Shown: positions 18,863-28,399 of the stretch, one piece after another
How positions within the stretch are numbered: the first letter of the stretch is position 1
How the letters are laid out: each line of letters opens with the position of its first letter
NCBI RefSeq assembly: GCF_900109555.1
Contig: NZ_FNZV01000006.1
Location: 124,001-188,000 of the forward strand
DNA: 64,000 nt
Origin: Pacificibacter marinus
Lineage (GTDB): Bacteria > Pseudomonadota > Alphaproteobacteria > Rhodobacterales > Rhodobacteraceae
Direction of reading: 5' to 3'
Translations under genes and position numbers: made by a program
The notes under the pieces: model-generated
The model's database searches: none
What the model was told of the DNA's origin: nothing
What the model saw: the letters and a program-made list of their open reading frames with translations, nothing else

Positions 18863-20218
18863 ATGACCACCCACACACAACTCCGCAATCTGGGCCTTTT
18901 TGACGCTCGTGTACCACGCTACACGAGCTATCCAACCGCGCCGCATTTTTCAACCAACCTAGGTGCGACACAAACGGGCACTTGGATGAGCGAACTGGAC
19001 CCCAGTACGCCCGTTTCTTTGTACGTTCATGTGCCGTTTTGTAGGCGGTTGTGTTGGTTTTGCGCGTGCCGCACCCAAGGCACAAGCACCCTCAGCCCTG
19101 TTGCGGCCTACCTTGAAACGCTCAAGCTAGAACTCGAGTTGATCAAGAAACATCTGCCAAACGGAATCAAAATTGGCCACCTACATTGGGGGGGCGGCAC
19201 GCCCACCTTGCTTGATCCGGCCATGATGAAAGACCTAACACGCGCCATCACTGCAGTTGCGCCCTTTTCAACAGACTATGAATTTTCAGTCGAAATCGAT
19301 CCCAATGAGATCGACGATGCCCGCCTTGACGCTCTTGCACTTGCCGGTATGACACGGGCATCCATTGGGGTGCAGGATTTTGACCCTAAAATCCAAGAGA
19401 CCATTGGTCGAATACAATCCTATGAGATCACAAAAGCAGCTGTGGATGGCCTGCGAAATCGTGGAATCAAATCACTCAATGCCGACATTTTGTACGGGCT
19501 ACCGGGACAAACCTCTGAACGGATTGGGGACAGCGTCCAAAAACTTTTGTCGCTTGCACCAGACCGTGTTGCTCTGTTCGGCTACGCCCATGTGCCATGG
19601 GTCGCCCGACGTCAATCGATGATCCCCACCGATGCCTTGCCAACCCCAGAAGAACGTCTTGAGTTGTTCAATGTCGCCCGCGATTTGTTCGTGTGGGATG
19701 GTTATTCTGAGATCGGGATCGACCATTTCGCGAGCAAAGGCGACGGACTAGAGCTTGCTGCGCGTTCTGGAAAACTGCGTCGCAATTTTCAGGGTTATAC
19801 AGATGACAAATGCCAAACAATGATCGGCGTTGGTGCGTCTTCAATCGCCAAATACGAACACGGCTATGCGCAAAATGCCCCCTCAACATCTGATTACCAA
19901 AAACGGGTGCGCGCAGGGGAATTGCCCATCACCAAAGGGCACCAGTTCACAGACGAAGACCGCCTGCGCGGCCGTATTATCGAAGCCCTGATGTGTGATT
20001 TTAGCGTGAGCTTCAGTGACCTGAACACGCGGTTCGGTGTGCAGAAAACCCAATTCGATGCTTTCGCAACAAATGTCGCCACCGCATTTCCAAAGATGCT
20101 GAAAACGTCACAGGACGCGATAGAAATCAAAGAGCACGCACGACCATTGACCCGCATGATCGCACGGCATTTCGATGTTTATGCAATGACACAAGAACAG
20201 CACTCTAGCGCTGTTTAA
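18863..20218 (+). CDS. hemN: Oxygen-independent coproporphyrinogen III dehydrogenase (radical SAM)
   Basis: A 451-residue radical SAM enzyme. The cluster motif is PFCRRLCWFCAC (Cys60, Cys64, Cys67) with the extra Cys69 typical of genuine HemN rather than HemW; the N-terminal VPRYTSYPTAP trip-wire motif is also typical. GGGTPTLL provides the SAM-binding glycines. It decarboxylates coproporphyrinogen III to protoporphyrinogen IX without oxygen and so supplies haem to the cbb3 oxidase under low oxygen. Divergent from fnrL with a shared FNR box. Confidence 0.95.
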   Translation: MTTHTQLRNLGLFDARVPRYTSYPTAPHFSTNLGATQTGTWMSELDPSTPVSLYVHVPFCRRLCWFCACRTQGTSTLSPVAAYLETLKLELELIKKHLPNGIKIGHLHWGGGTPTLLDPAMMKDLTRAITAVAPFSTDYEFSVEIDPNEIDDARLDALALAGMTRASIGVQDFDPKIQETIGRIQSYEITKAAVDGLRNRGIKSLNADILYGLPGQTSERIGDSVQKLLSLAPDRVALFGYAHVPWVARRQSMIPTDALPTPEERLELFNVARDLFVWDGYSEIGIDHFASKGDGLELAARSGKLRRNFQGYTDDKCQTMIGVGASSIAKYEHGYAQNAPSTSDYQKRVRAGELPITKGHQFTDEDRLRGRIIEALMCDFSVSFSDLNTRFGVQKTQFDAFATNVATAFPKMLKTSQDAIEIKEHARPLTRMIARHFDVYAMTQEQHSSAV

Positions 20219-20244
20219 GCCAAGAAACGTTGTTCAAGGCTGTG

Positions 20245-21189
20245 TTATCTCCAGTCGAAAAAATTATCCCCAGCCCGAGCCAAAAGGCGCTGCGCAAGAG
20301 TTTCGCCAAGCGCGGCCCCTTGGGCAATCGGACCACTGATAACATCAGACAAAGCTTCTGATCCATCCGTGCGCAACACTTCACCGCGCAGTGTAAGTGT
20401 ATCACCTTCAAGCGTGGCAAGCCCTGCGATGGGGGTTTCACACGATCCATCAAGCGCCGCCAAGAACGCCCGCTCTGCCGCCAAACGGTGTCCCGTTGCT
20501 TCATGATGAATCGCTTTCAAAAGCGTAGCGGTATTGGCATCATCCAAACGTCGCTCGATCCCGATCGCACCTTGCGCCACCGCAGGCAACATATCATCTG
20601 GCGAAATTTCCGTGCGCGGCACATCCGCCGCATCAAGTCGGTTCAATCCGGCCATGGCCAAAAACGTCGCGGCAGCCACACCGTCTTTCAATTTTTTCAA
20701 ACGGGTCTGCACATTGCCGCGAAATTCAACAACATTCAAATCGGGGCGGCGGTGCAAAAGCTGTGCTTTGCGGCGCAGTGACGAGGTGCCGACAACAGAA
20801 CCAACGGGCAGGTCTTGCAGCGTGCCGCCGCTCAGTTGGATAAACGCATCACAGGGGTTTTCGCGCGGCAAGTAGCAATCTAAAATCAACCCTTCGGGTT
20901 GATCAACAGGCATATCTTTCATCGAATGCACGGCAATATCGATGTCTCCCGCAACAAGCTGTTCTTCGATTTCGCGCGTGAACAATCCTTTGCCACCGAT
21001 CTCTTTGAGGGCACGGTCTTGCACACGATCCCCTTGGGTGGAAATCACCATCACCTCGAACGCCTCAATCGGCAAATCAAACGCCGCCATCAAGCGCGCA
21101 CGGGTTTCATAAGCTTGAGCCAGCGCCAGCGGTGAACCACGGGTGCCGATTTTCAACGTACGGGCGGGGGTTGGAAGTGTATGTGTCAT
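20245..21189 (-). CDS. hemC: Hydroxymethylbilane synthase (porphobilinogen deaminase)
   Basis: 314 residues from ATG 21189 (MTHTLPTPARTLKIGTRGSP); the longer in-frame extension to 21276 is not family-like. Motifs: GTRGSPLALAQ near the N-terminus, VHSMKDMP (88-94), GTSSLRRKAQL (134-144), and DGSCETPIAG with Cys250 that carries the dipyrromethane cofactor. It polymerises four porphobilinogens to hydroxymethylbilane. It converges on hemN (26 bp apart) and is divergent from hemE. Confidence 0.95.
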   Translation of the reverse strand: MTHTLPTPARTLKIGTRGSPLALAQAYETRARLMAAFDLPIEAFEVMVISTQGDRVQDRALKEIGGKGLFTREIEEQLVAGDIDIAVHSMKDMPVDQPEGLILDCYLPRENPCDAFIQLSGGTLQDLPVGSVVGTSSLRRKAQLLHRRPDLNVVEFRGNVQTRLKKLKDGVAAATFLAMAGLNRLDAADVPRTEISPDDMLPAVAQGAIGIERRLDDANTATLLKAIHHEATGHRLAAERAFLAALDGSCETPIAGLATLEGDTLTLRGEVLRTDGSEALSDVISGPIAQGAALGETLAQRLLARAGDNFFDWR

Positions 21190-21293
21190 AGCCATGAAGT
21201 ACCTGCGACACGAGCGCCTGACAAGCCATGGAATGCTTGACAAAACACCGCAGGCGCGTGACCAACGTCCAAGCAATTTTGGAAGGGCGGATC

Positions 21294-22328
21294 ATGGCAG
21301 ACAAAACAATCCTCAAGGCACTGCGCGGCGAAACTCAGGCTGTGCCTCCTATTTGGATGATGCGTCAGGCTGGGCGTTACCTCCCGGAATATCGGGCCAC
21401 ACGTGCCCAAGCCGGCGACTTTTTAAAGCTGTGTTACAATCCTGACTTGGCCGCTGAAGTCACATTGCAACCGATCCGTCGCTTTGGCTTTGATGCCGCT
21501 ATTTTGTTTGCTGACATTTTGCTTTTGCCACAAGCCTTGGGCGCAGATCTTTGGTTTGTCACAGGAGAAGGCCCACGCCTGTCCACAATCACAAAGGAAG
21601 ACGATTTCGCGCCTATGAAGAGCAAAGACGACATCCACACCGTGCTTGGCCCTGTGTATGAAACCGTGAAAATCCTGTCGCGCGAGCTACCAAAAGAAAG
21701 CACACTCATCGGCTTTGCTGGCGCGCCGTGGACCGTTGCAACCTATATGATCGCAGGGCGCGGCACACCCGACCAAGGCCCTGCGCATGCTTTGCGGATG
21801 GGCAACAATGAGTTGTTTGAGAAAGTCATTGATTTGCTGACGGTCAGCACCATCGAGTATTTAGACATGCAAATCCAAGCGGGTGCTGAGGTTGTCAAAA
21901 TCTTTGACAGCTGGGCCGGTTCACTGAAAGGTGACGCATTCGAAAAGTACGCTGTTGCCCCTGCTCGCATCATCACGCAAGAACTGAAAAAACGCCATCC
22001 CGGCATTCCAATCATCGGGTTCCCACGCGAAGCAGGTGACGGCTATATCGGCTTTGCCAAAAAGACTGGCGTGGACTGTGTTGCGCTGGACAATTCCATT
22101 ACGCCTGAATGGGGCGCCAAGCATGTGCAGGTCGATGGCTGTGTTCAGGGCAATCTGAAATCATCCCATATGGTGACAGGTGGCCAAGAGCTGATCGACG
22201 GCGTGCGTCATGTGCGCGATACCTTTGCCAAAGGCCCACATATTTTCAATCTTGGTCACGGCATCACTCCAGATGCAAACCCCGATAACGTTTCCTTGAT
22301 GATCGAAACTTTGCGAGAGAACACATGA
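21294..22328 (+). CDS. hemE: Uroporphyrinogen III decarboxylase
   Basis: 344 residues from ATG 21294, with GGAAGGG about ten bases upstream; the in-frame extension to 21228 is not conserved-looking. The signature [17 protein letters not shown] (18-34) contains the substrate-binding arginines, and the [10 protein letters not shown] segment carries the catalytic aspartate. It converts uroporphyrinogen III to coproporphyrinogen III, the substrate of HemN. Overlaps the next gene by 4 bp. Confidence 0.95.
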   Translation: MADKTILKALRGETQAVPPIWMMRQAGRYLPEYRATRAQAGDFLKLCYNPDLAAEVTLQPIRRFGFDAAILFADILLLPQALGADLWFVTGEGPRLSTITKEDDFAPMKSKDDIHTVLGPVYETVKILSRELPKESTLIGFAGAPWTVATYMIAGRGTPDQGPAHALRMGNNELFEKVIDLLTVSTIEYLDMQIQAGAEVVKIFDSWAGSLKGDAFEKYAVAPARIITQELKKRHPGIPIIGFPREAGDGYIGFAKKTGVDCVALDNSITPEWGAKHVQVDGCVQGNLKSSHMVTGGQELIDGVRHVRDTFAKGPHIFNLGHGITPDANPDNVSLMIETLRENT

Positions 22329-22825
22329 TCAGAAACGCGCAAACATCAGACATGGACGCCATTGCCGCGCTGCAAGTCCAAAGTTGGCGCGCGGCCTACC
22401 AAGGCTTGCTATCAGACGACTATTTAGGCCAACCCGTCGTCGATGATTTGCGCGCCAAATGGGTGGGTATGGATGTGCCCAAAGACGATATTTTACTGGT
22501 ACATGAAACCCATGGCACGGTGAATGGGTTCATCTATGTGATGTGCTCTCGGACGCCTGCCTACATAGACAATCTGCATGTATCGCCCGATCAAAAGCGA
22601 TCTGGCATTGGCAAAGTCTTGATGCAAGAGGCAGCAAGGCGCTTGATAGCTCAAGGCGGCACATCTGTGTCGCTCACAGTGATCACTGACAACCTGCCTG
22701 CTGTGAACTTTTATGACAAGATGCGCGGTGAACGTGGCCCAGCACAAGATGAAAAGCTCTATGGAGACCCCGTCAAAACATACCCCGTGACATGGTATGA
22801 CCTGCACGCCTTGGCCGGACAATAA
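22325..22825 (+). CDS. GNAT-family N-acetyltransferase
   Basis: A 166-residue GCN5-related acetyltransferase. The beginning [28 protein letters not shown] is a common RimI-like start, and the acetyl-CoA pyrophosphate loop is visible in [22 protein letters not shown]. Its ATG overlaps the hemE stop, so it is co-translated with hemE; whether it has any haem-related role is unknown. Substrate cannot be predicted. Confidence 0.85.
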   Translation: MIRNAQTSDMDAIAALQVQSWRAAYQGLLSDDYLGQPVVDDLRAKWVGMDVPKDDILLVHETHGTVNGFIYVMCSRTPAYIDNLHVSPDQKRSGIGKVLMQEAARRLIAQGGTSVSLTVITDNLPAVNFYDKMRGERGPAQDEKLYGDPVKTYPVTWYDLHALAGQ

Positions 22826-22939
22826 CCAAAACATATACCCCGCCGCGCCCACTATAAAAGCGCGAAAAGTGTCAAAGGCAGCCCCAAGAACTGTCGTAAT
22901 CAGAGATATCGTATTTTACCAACAAACGTGGTTTTATAA

Positions 22940-23011
22940 GTGAGTGCTCCATATTTTATAGGCGTTGATTTCGGAACTGGCAGTGCCCGCGCTGGTGTAA
23001 CCCCAGCATGA
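22940..23011 (+). pseudogene. N-terminal remnant of an FGGY-family carbohydrate kinase
   Basis: From a GTG at 22940 the frame reads VSAPYFIGVDFGTGSARAGV, then TPA and a stop. The part FIGVDFGTGSARAGV is the phosphate-binding start of ribulokinase/xylulokinase-type FGGY kinases. Only about 20 codons survive, and no continuation is recognisable before the glutathione-transferase gene. The rest of the 259-bp gap (22826-23084) holds nothing else I can assign. Confidence 0.6.
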
Positions 23012-23049
23012 CGCGGACGGCATCTTCGCTTGGATCACATGCCTTTTGG

Positions 23050-23075
23050 CGCCCCGAAGCTATCACCCCGGGGCG
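23050..23075. terminator. GC-rich hairpin after the glutathione-transferase gene
   Basis: CGCCCCG (23050-23056) and CGGGGCG (23069-23075) form a 7-bp stem with a 12-base loop, 9 bp beyond the stop of the minus-strand gene. No T-run follows, so it may be a weak or Rho-assisted terminator. Confidence 0.4.
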
Positions 23076-23084
23076 GACCAGATA

Positions 23085-23762
23085 TTATACGTTGACGTAG
23101 TTGCTTGGAAAGAGTGCGCGCAGCGATGCCTCATCCCCGACAGCCTTGAAGGTTTCGCCCTGTCCAATCAACTGTGCTTTTTCTACAGCTGGGCGCGCAT
23201 TGATAGCATCGAACCAACGTGCAACTTCGGGGAATTGCGCAAGGCCTTCGCCGCCTAACACACGCGCACCCCGTATTGCCCAACCCCATGCAGAAATATC
23301 GGCGATGGAATAGCTGTCACCCACGATGAATTCGCGGCCTTTCAGATGGTCGTTCAAGACCTGATAATGGCGTTCTGTTTCGCGCATAAACCGGTTCTTA
23401 GCATATGGAAGATCTTCTGGAGCCGCATAATGGAAGTGAACGTTTTGACCGGAAAATGGTCCAAGCCCAGATGCAATAAACAACAACCAAGACAGCATAG
23501 CGCCGCGATCTTCAGCTGCGCCACCCAACTTGCCAGTTTTATCGGCAAGGTACAGTAGGATTGCCGTGCTGTCGAAAACAACGGTGCCATCGTCATCAAT
23601 CGCTGGCACTTTGCCATTGGGGTTGATCGCACGAAATTCTGGTGTGTGTTGTTTGCCTGCGGCGGTATCAACAGGCACCAATTCATACGGCAGATCAGTT
23701 TCGGCTAAAAAGAGCGCGATCTTCAACGGGTTTGGTGTTGGATGGTAGTAAAATTTCAACAT
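23085..23762 (-). CDS. Glutathione S-transferase family protein
   Basis: A 225-residue cytosolic GST fold. The thioredoxin-like N-domain holds YYHPTPNPLKIALFL, the cis-proline loop NPNGKVPAI and the glutathione gamma-Glu contact DSTAILLYLAD; the helical C-domain has the N-capping motif SIADISAWGWA. The pattern resembles the YfcG/Ure2p-like (nu class) enzymes, which have disulfide reductase activity. It is 33 bp downstream of a YghU-type gene and probably co-transcribed with it and the TetR gene. Substrate unknown. Confidence 0.87.
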   Translation of the reverse strand: MLKFYYHPTPNPLKIALFLAETDLPYELVPVDTAAGKQHTPEFRAINPNGKVPAIDDDGTVVFDSTAILLYLADKTGKLGGAAEDRGAMLSWLLFIASGLGPFSGQNVHFHYAAPEDLPYAKNRFMRETERHYQVLNDHLKGREFIVGDSYSIADISAWGWAIRGARVLGGEGLAQFPEVARWFDAINARPAVEKAQLIGQGETFKAVGDEASLRALFPSNYVNV

Positions 23763-23795
23763 TTCATAGTCCTATTGGTCTTAAGGAAAGACAGG

Positions 23796-24659
23796 TCACT
23801 CTGCCGTTTGTGCGATCTTGTCTTGAGTTTTCGTGTCAAAATCTGACGCATCATGACGTTCGTGAAGTTGCTCGTTGAGAGGCCCGCGTGTACGGTTCAC
23901 AATGCGGCCACGTTGAACGGCTGGACGGGCAAGAATGTCATCTGCCCAACGGCGCAGGTTGACGTAGCTATCCACATCAAGGAACTCACCCGCATCATAG
24001 GCCTCACCCAGAACAAGATTGCCATACCAAGGCCACGTGAGCATGTCCGCAATCGTGTATTCGTCTCCGCCCAAAAACCGATTTTCGGCCAATTCTCGGT
24101 TCAACACATCCATTTGGCGCTTCGTTTCCATTGTGAAGCGGTTGATGGGGTATTCGAACTTTTCGGGTGCATAGGCATAAAAGTGACCAAAGCCGCCGCC
24201 CAGATATGGTGCAGAGCCCTGAAGCCAGAACACCCAGTTCATAATTTCAGTGCGTTGCGCAGTATCTGTAGGCAAAAAGGCCCCGAACTTTTCTGCGAGA
24301 TACAGCAAAATTGAACCGCTCTCAAAAACGCGCGTGCCCGTATCATGGTCCATCAGAGCCGGAATTTTAGAATTCGGGTTCACGGCCACAAAACCGGATG
24401 AAAACTGATCTCCATCGCCAATCTTGATCAGATGTGCGTCATATTCGGCACCCGTTTTGCCAAGGGCCAGAAGCTCTTCCAGCATGATGGTGACTTTTTG
24501 ACCATTAGGTGTGCCCATCGAGTAAAGCTGAAGCGGATGTTTCCCGACGGGCAGTTCCGCGTCAAAAGTAGCGCCCGCAACGGGCCGATTGGTCTTAGCC
24601 CAATCGCCGCCGCTTTCGGCATCCCATGTCCAGACCTTCGGGGGAGTGTAATCAGCCAT
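23796..24659 (-). CDS. yghU: YghU-type glutathione S-transferase/disulfide reductase
   Basis: 287 residues from ATG 24659, chosen for AAAGGA seven bases upstream; a TTG at 24677 is a less likely start. A YghU-like N-terminal extension (KVWTWDAESGGDWAKTNRP) precedes the thioredoxin-like domain with YSMGTPNGQKVTIMLEEL, NPNSKIPAL and ESGSILLYLAEKFG, and a helical domain with TIADMLTWPWYGNL. E. coli YghU is a nu-class GST with high glutathione-disulfide reductase activity. It follows the TetR gene by 14 bp, suggesting control by that regulator. Confidence 0.9.
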   Translation of the reverse strand: MADYTPPKVWTWDAESGGDWAKTNRPVAGATFDAELPVGKHPLQLYSMGTPNGQKVTIMLEELLALGKTGAEYDAHLIKIGDGDQFSSGFVAVNPNSKIPALMDHDTGTRVFESGSILLYLAEKFGAFLPTDTAQRTEIMNWVFWLQGSAPYLGGGFGHFYAYAPEKFEYPINRFTMETKRQMDVLNRELAENRFLGGDEYTIADMLTWPWYGNLVLGEAYDAGEFLDVDSYVNLRRWADDILARPAVQRGRIVNRTRGPLNEQLHERHDASDFDTKTQDKIAQTAE

Positions 24660-24673
24660 TGCATGTATTCCTT

Positions 24674-25324
24674 TCAAGTGGGTGTGACGCCAAACGATGT
24701 GGCAGTTATGAGGTGAGGGTGATCTGGTGCGTTAAGCCGCAAAGTTTCGACATCCCCTGCTAATTCTTCGGCAAGAGCAGCGATATCGGTTTGCTCTATT
24801 CCTAAATGCAGTTCAAAACGCAGGGCCGCTATTGTACCTTGGAACCGCCGTGCCAAATGTGTGCAGTCGGCATGGTCCGGCAGTTCGCCTTCAGCCTTTG
24901 CACGTTCAAACGCATCCGCAAAAGCCTGACGGATATGACCGAGGTGAATTTTAGCTTGATCAGCAATTTTTGGTTCAGTTGACGTCGCATCCACCAGTGT
25001 TTTCGTCAGCATACAAACCTGACACGCGACATCTTCAGGGGCAAGGCGCGCAAACCCACGTATGTATTCAGCCAGTCCTGTCAGAGGTGAATTTGCCTGT
25101 TCCATATGTGCGCGAAACCGGTTTATGGACCGCTGAACGTACAAACCCAGTGCGAGAAGGTAGAGATTTTCTTTGTTACAAAAAGCGCTATAAATGCTCC
25201 CCGGCTTCATTTTGAGCGCGCATTCCAAGTCTTTGAGGGAGGTCGCGTGATAGCCTTTTTCCCAAAAAATGAGCATTGCTGCTTGCAACGCCTCGTCTCG
25301 GTCAAATTTTGCAGGCCGGCTCAT
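24674..25324 (-). CDS. TetR/AcrR-family transcriptional regulator
   Basis: A 216-residue repressor. The N-terminal TetR helix-turn-helix spans roughly residues 8-52 (DEALQAAMLIFWEKGYHATSL, then KMKPGSIYSAFCNKENLYL). The C-terminal ligand domain contains cysteines (CQVCMLTKTL) that could sense electrophiles, as in the NemR-like subgroup; this is inference. It is first in the direction of transcription before yghU and the second GST gene, so it probably regulates them and itself. The 283-bp gap to the efflux gene (25325-25607) has no gene I can support. Confidence 0.87.
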   Translation of the reverse strand: MSRPAKFDRDEALQAAMLIFWEKGYHATSLKDLECALKMKPGSIYSAFCNKENLYLLALGLYVQRSINRFRAHMEQANSPLTGLAEYIRGFARLAPEDVACQVCMLTKTLVDATSTEPKIADQAKIHLGHIRQAFADAFERAKAEGELPDHADCTHLARRFQGTIAALRFELHLGIEQTDIAALAEELAGDVETLRLNAPDHPHLITATSFGVTPT

Positions 25325-25607
25325 AAGATATCTTTTCCAAAGGTCTCAAATTATCAGTATGAGTTAATGATCGATTACTCAACAACTTTCGAAGCCCCCA
25401 CAAACTTATGATGTAAAAAGCGGATATAAAACTGTGGCACACAGATGAGCTGAACAGCCGCAAGATTTGTAAACGCCTTGAAGCCGCTCACCGCACTTAG
25501 CGTATTTGACCGCTTCACGCAGAACGCGCGCTTTGCAGAGTCTGGAATGCCATGCAATGAAAAGACCACAGGCACACCAAAACCGACATTTACACGCAGT
25601 TTTTGGA

Positions 25608-26813
25608 TCAAGTTCGCTGTGGTAATTTCTGGGCGACAAAAGGACGATGCTTGGCGATCAACCACAACGTTGCGCAGGCAGTGCCTATAACAATCAGCAG
25701 TATGCCATAGTTGCGGATAAGATTGTGAGAGTTAGCAGAAACGATCTGCACGGCGCCAGCCCCCAAAAGGGTCCCGCTGAACTGGATCAGTGCCGCAGCC
25801 GATCCAGTATCTTTTGTTTGCTGATCTAACATCAAGTTCACGCCCGGCACACGCACAATGATAACACAAACGGTTGTCGTGGCAGCTACAGCAGCAAAGA
25901 CCCAAAGGGAATACCCTCCAAAGAACAGCATCGCGATACCGCCAATGACGATCATAGCGAAGCATCCCAGAATGACTGACTGCACTTGGATGATACGAGA
26001 CAACCGCAGATAAAGAAACGGCCCCAACGTGGCGCAAACGGCATTGAAAGCGAAAATGAAACTGAAGGTCTGCTCGGACATACCAAAGTCGTCGATATAA
26101 ACATAGGCGGCGATGCCAAGGAAGGCCATCAAACACATAGGCACCAAAGAGAACAGCATGAGCAGGTAGGCGAAATGTGGGTTCTTCAACACCACGCCCA
26201 AGCGGCTCCATGATTTTAGGATAGGGGCTGTAGATTTATCCACGACAGTTTCATGATAAAGCGCGACGAGCCATCCTGCAAAACAGGCAAACACAGCAAG
26301 CACGATAAACATTGCATGCCAAGATGCCACTTTTAGCAAGAACGCCCCAAGAACTGGCCCGACCATTGGCGCGATAATGACCAGAGACATAACGGTCGCC
26401 ATCATCCTCTCGCGCTCACGTCCGTCAAACATATCCTTGACGATAGAGGTGCCAACCACGGTAATTCCACCCCCCGCGAAACCTTGCACGATGCGAAAAG
26501 CGATTAGATGTTCAACACTATTAGCCAAAGCACATAAGAGACTGGACACGATATAAATTGCGAGAGCTGCAAAGAGTATTGGCTTGCGACCCATCCTTTC
26601 GCTCAACGGCCCCCAAAACAGCATGCCAACAGCAAAAGCGACCATATAGGCGCCAAGTGTTAGATTGATCATGCCATGGCTGGTCGCAAAAATTTCAGCC
26701 ATTTGTGGCAACGCAGGAAGGTAGAGATCCATAGTCAGCGGGGGAAAAGCACCAAGAATGACCAATAAAAACAATGTTCCTCGCTTACCCAATTTTGGCT
26801 GTTCGATATTCAT
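25608..26813 (-). CDS. Bcr/CflA-family multidrug efflux MFS transporter
   Basis: A 401-residue major facilitator with twelve predicted helices. The N-terminus has FPPLTMDLYLPALPQMAEIF, typical of the Bcr/CflA drug:H+ antiporters; the loop 2-3 motif is GPLSERMGRKPIL, and the helix-5 drug-antiporter pattern includes APMVGPVLGAFL. It probably exports antibiotics or sulfonamide-like compounds. Minus strand, 283 bp upstream of the TetR gene on the same strand. To its right begins the region of decayed mobile DNA. Confidence 0.87.
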   Translation of the reverse strand: MNIEQPKLGKRGTLFLLVILGAFPPLTMDLYLPALPQMAEIFATSHGMINLTLGAYMVAFAVGMLFWGPLSERMGRKPILFAALAIYIVSSLLCALANSVEHLIAFRIVQGFAGGGITVVGTSIVKDMFDGRERERMMATVMSLVIIAPMVGPVLGAFLLKVASWHAMFIVLAVFACFAGWLVALYHETVVDKSTAPILKSWSRLGVVLKNPHFAYLLMLFSLVPMCLMAFLGIAAYVYIDDFGMSEQTFSFIFAFNAVCATLGPFLYLRLSRIIQVQSVILGCFAMIVIGGIAMLFFGGYSLWVFAAVAATTTVCVIIVRVPGVNLMLDQQTKDTGSAAALIQFSGTLLGAGAVQIVSANSHNLIRNYGILLIVIGTACATLWLIAKHRPFVAQKLPQRT

Positions 26814-27095
26814 TTCAAAATGTCCTGTTTCGATGATCCGGCGAAAGCAAGGGGAATGGAAAATATATTACGCGCGGTAACGTCATTATTTGCCATATCT
26901 GAAGATGAATGACGACCCACAATTACTAAAGTGTTTTGAAAATAAAAGCTTAGCTTGCGATCATTTAGCCTTAGGGGGCAGGACCGCTTCCGGCTCCTCG
27001 CCTGTGATATGAACCCCAGACCTATGGCTACACTCGGCTGGGAGCCGTCATCTGCTGCGGCGGAGGCGAGCGCTTGGGGCGGCACGAAACCTTGA

Positions 27096-27545
27096 CAGGT
27101 CCACATAACCTACAACAAGCGTATCAGCCGCTTGGCGACGATACAGGAACATAAGATGATACTGCATGCTTTAACGCTTGGTGTTCCAGAAGAACGTCTT
27201 GCCAGTGCGTTGAACGTCAACATTAAAACAATGCAGGAAAAGCGCCGCCTCTTAGATGGCAGTTGCGGCGAGGCGGCAGACTTACTCAAAGACAAGCAGG
27301 TCGCATTGACTGGTTTTCGGATTCTCAAGAAGATGAAACCACTACGTCAGATCGAAGCGACTCAGTTGATGGTCGCGATGAACAAGTATACGATCAACTA
27401 CCCCTGTTCGTTGTTGGCTGCGACGCCAGAAAATCAGCCTATCGCCGGTGCGACACCTAAGAAAATCAAAGGTATATCCCGAGAACAACTCGAGCTCACG
27501 GAAACTGAGGCCGCAAACCTTGAGCGGGAGGTGTTCACGCCCTGA
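27096..27545 (+). pseudogene. RepB/ParB-like C-terminal domain protein, truncated at both ends
   Basis: The open frame starts after a stop at 27093-27095 and reads TYNKRISRLATIQEHKMIL, GVPEERLASALNV, KRRLLDGSCGEAADLLKDK, RILKKMKPLRQIEATQLMVAMN and LLAATPENQ. These are landmarks of the RepB plasmid-partition C-terminal domain found in Rhodobacterales plasmids and integrated elements. A full copy would be preceded by a ParB-like N-domain, absent here, and would continue past LEREV, where this copy stops at FTP. It is probably an inactive relic. The adjoining 26814-27095 contains nothing recognisable. Confidence 0.7.
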
Positions 27546-27827
27546 ACTTGCCGTTAGACGAAATGCAAATTGGGGACCCGAACCCTTTAAGCGCGGGGAC
27601 CGCAGGAGATGCCGCACTGTGGGGCGAATCAAGTGCGGTGTTGGGACGACGCGATCCCATTTGAACCCATCATGCCAGATCAAAAAATGGGTTCAGGCAA
27701 CACCATCAAGACGGCCTGCAATGTATAGCTCAAATTCTATCGTAGCACGCTCATGGGTCTCTTCCGCAGCACGATCTATAATGGACCAGTTCTTTTCGAC
27801 CTCACCCGCAAAATCGGACGCTTGGGA

Positions 27828-28010
27828 TCACAACATTTTACGAGCATAGATACTGAGGTAGTCAGTTGCCAGAAACACATTCAAAGCGGGTACACATCCG
27901 AACTTTCACCGAAATGCTTCCGAAAAATGGGCCAAATTAAAATTATTGGTCCCTCTTAACATTGCGTCTTCCAGAGCGAACAACAGCATTTGAATTGTTA
28001 ACCCGAACTC
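27828..28010 (-). pseudogene. Remnant of a TniB-like AAA ATPase (C-terminal end)
   Basis: On the minus strand the frame NEFGLTIQMLLFALEDAML, RGTNNFNLAHFSEAFR, stop, KFGCVPALNVFLATDYL, SIYARKML continues through one in-frame TGA. The layout (ALEDAML, T-LAHF-EAF, ..P.NVF) resembles the C-terminus of Tn7/Tn5053-type transposition ATPases. It lies directly after a transposase remnant in the same direction, as expected for a tniA-tniB order, with most of both genes deleted. Assignment by resemblance only. Bases 27546-27827 hold a short open stretch (VEKNWSIIDRAAEETHERAT) that I do not recognise. Confidence 0.45.
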
Positions 28011-28014
28011 ATTT

Positions 28015-28386
28015 TGCTCCTGCATGAACAAGCCGAAGCACCAAGATCGGGCGCTTCATCAGAGTTGGGCGTAACAGCCAGTCGCATACCGAGCACGCAA
28101 CGGGTCACCGCATCGATCGCAAAATATAGCCAACGCCCGCCGCGTGACAAAGATGCAAGCTGTTCAGCAGACAAGCGATCTAACGCACCTTTATGACGAG
28201 AATGGCAATCAGATCAACATTCCACTCATCGTTCTCAATACGCTCCAATGGATAGCTCACATCGATTCCATCTACGAAAAGCATGAACTTGCGGTTGGCT
28301 GCCTCTACTCCATAACGTTGCGCGTGCGTCGTATATGTTCGGATCGCAACGATTGATGAACAATCGCAAGCCCTAAACGAATACAA
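28015..28386 (-). pseudogene. DDE transposase/integrase fragment (TniA/Mu-type), frameshifted
   Basis: Minus-strand frame 1 reads YGVEAANRKFMLFVDGIDV then PLERIENDEWNVDLIAIL. Near 28197 the frame shifts and continues GALDRLSAEQLASL, GGRWLYFAIDAVTRCVLGM, RLAVTPNSDEAPDL. The D of ENDEWNVDL or FAIDAVTR would belong to the RNase-H-like catalytic core of Tni/Mu/IS481-type transposases. N- and C-terminal parts are missing and the frame is broken, so it cannot be active. It runs straight into the ATPase-like remnant, implying an internal deletion. Confidence 0.6.
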
Positions 28387-28399
28387 CGTCCCAACAGGA

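Noticed and set aside
25375-25665. 96-residue open frame on the minus strand between the TetR and efflux genes
   Set aside because: It starts with GTG inside the efflux gene in another frame, has no clear family pattern that I know, and lacks a ribosome site.
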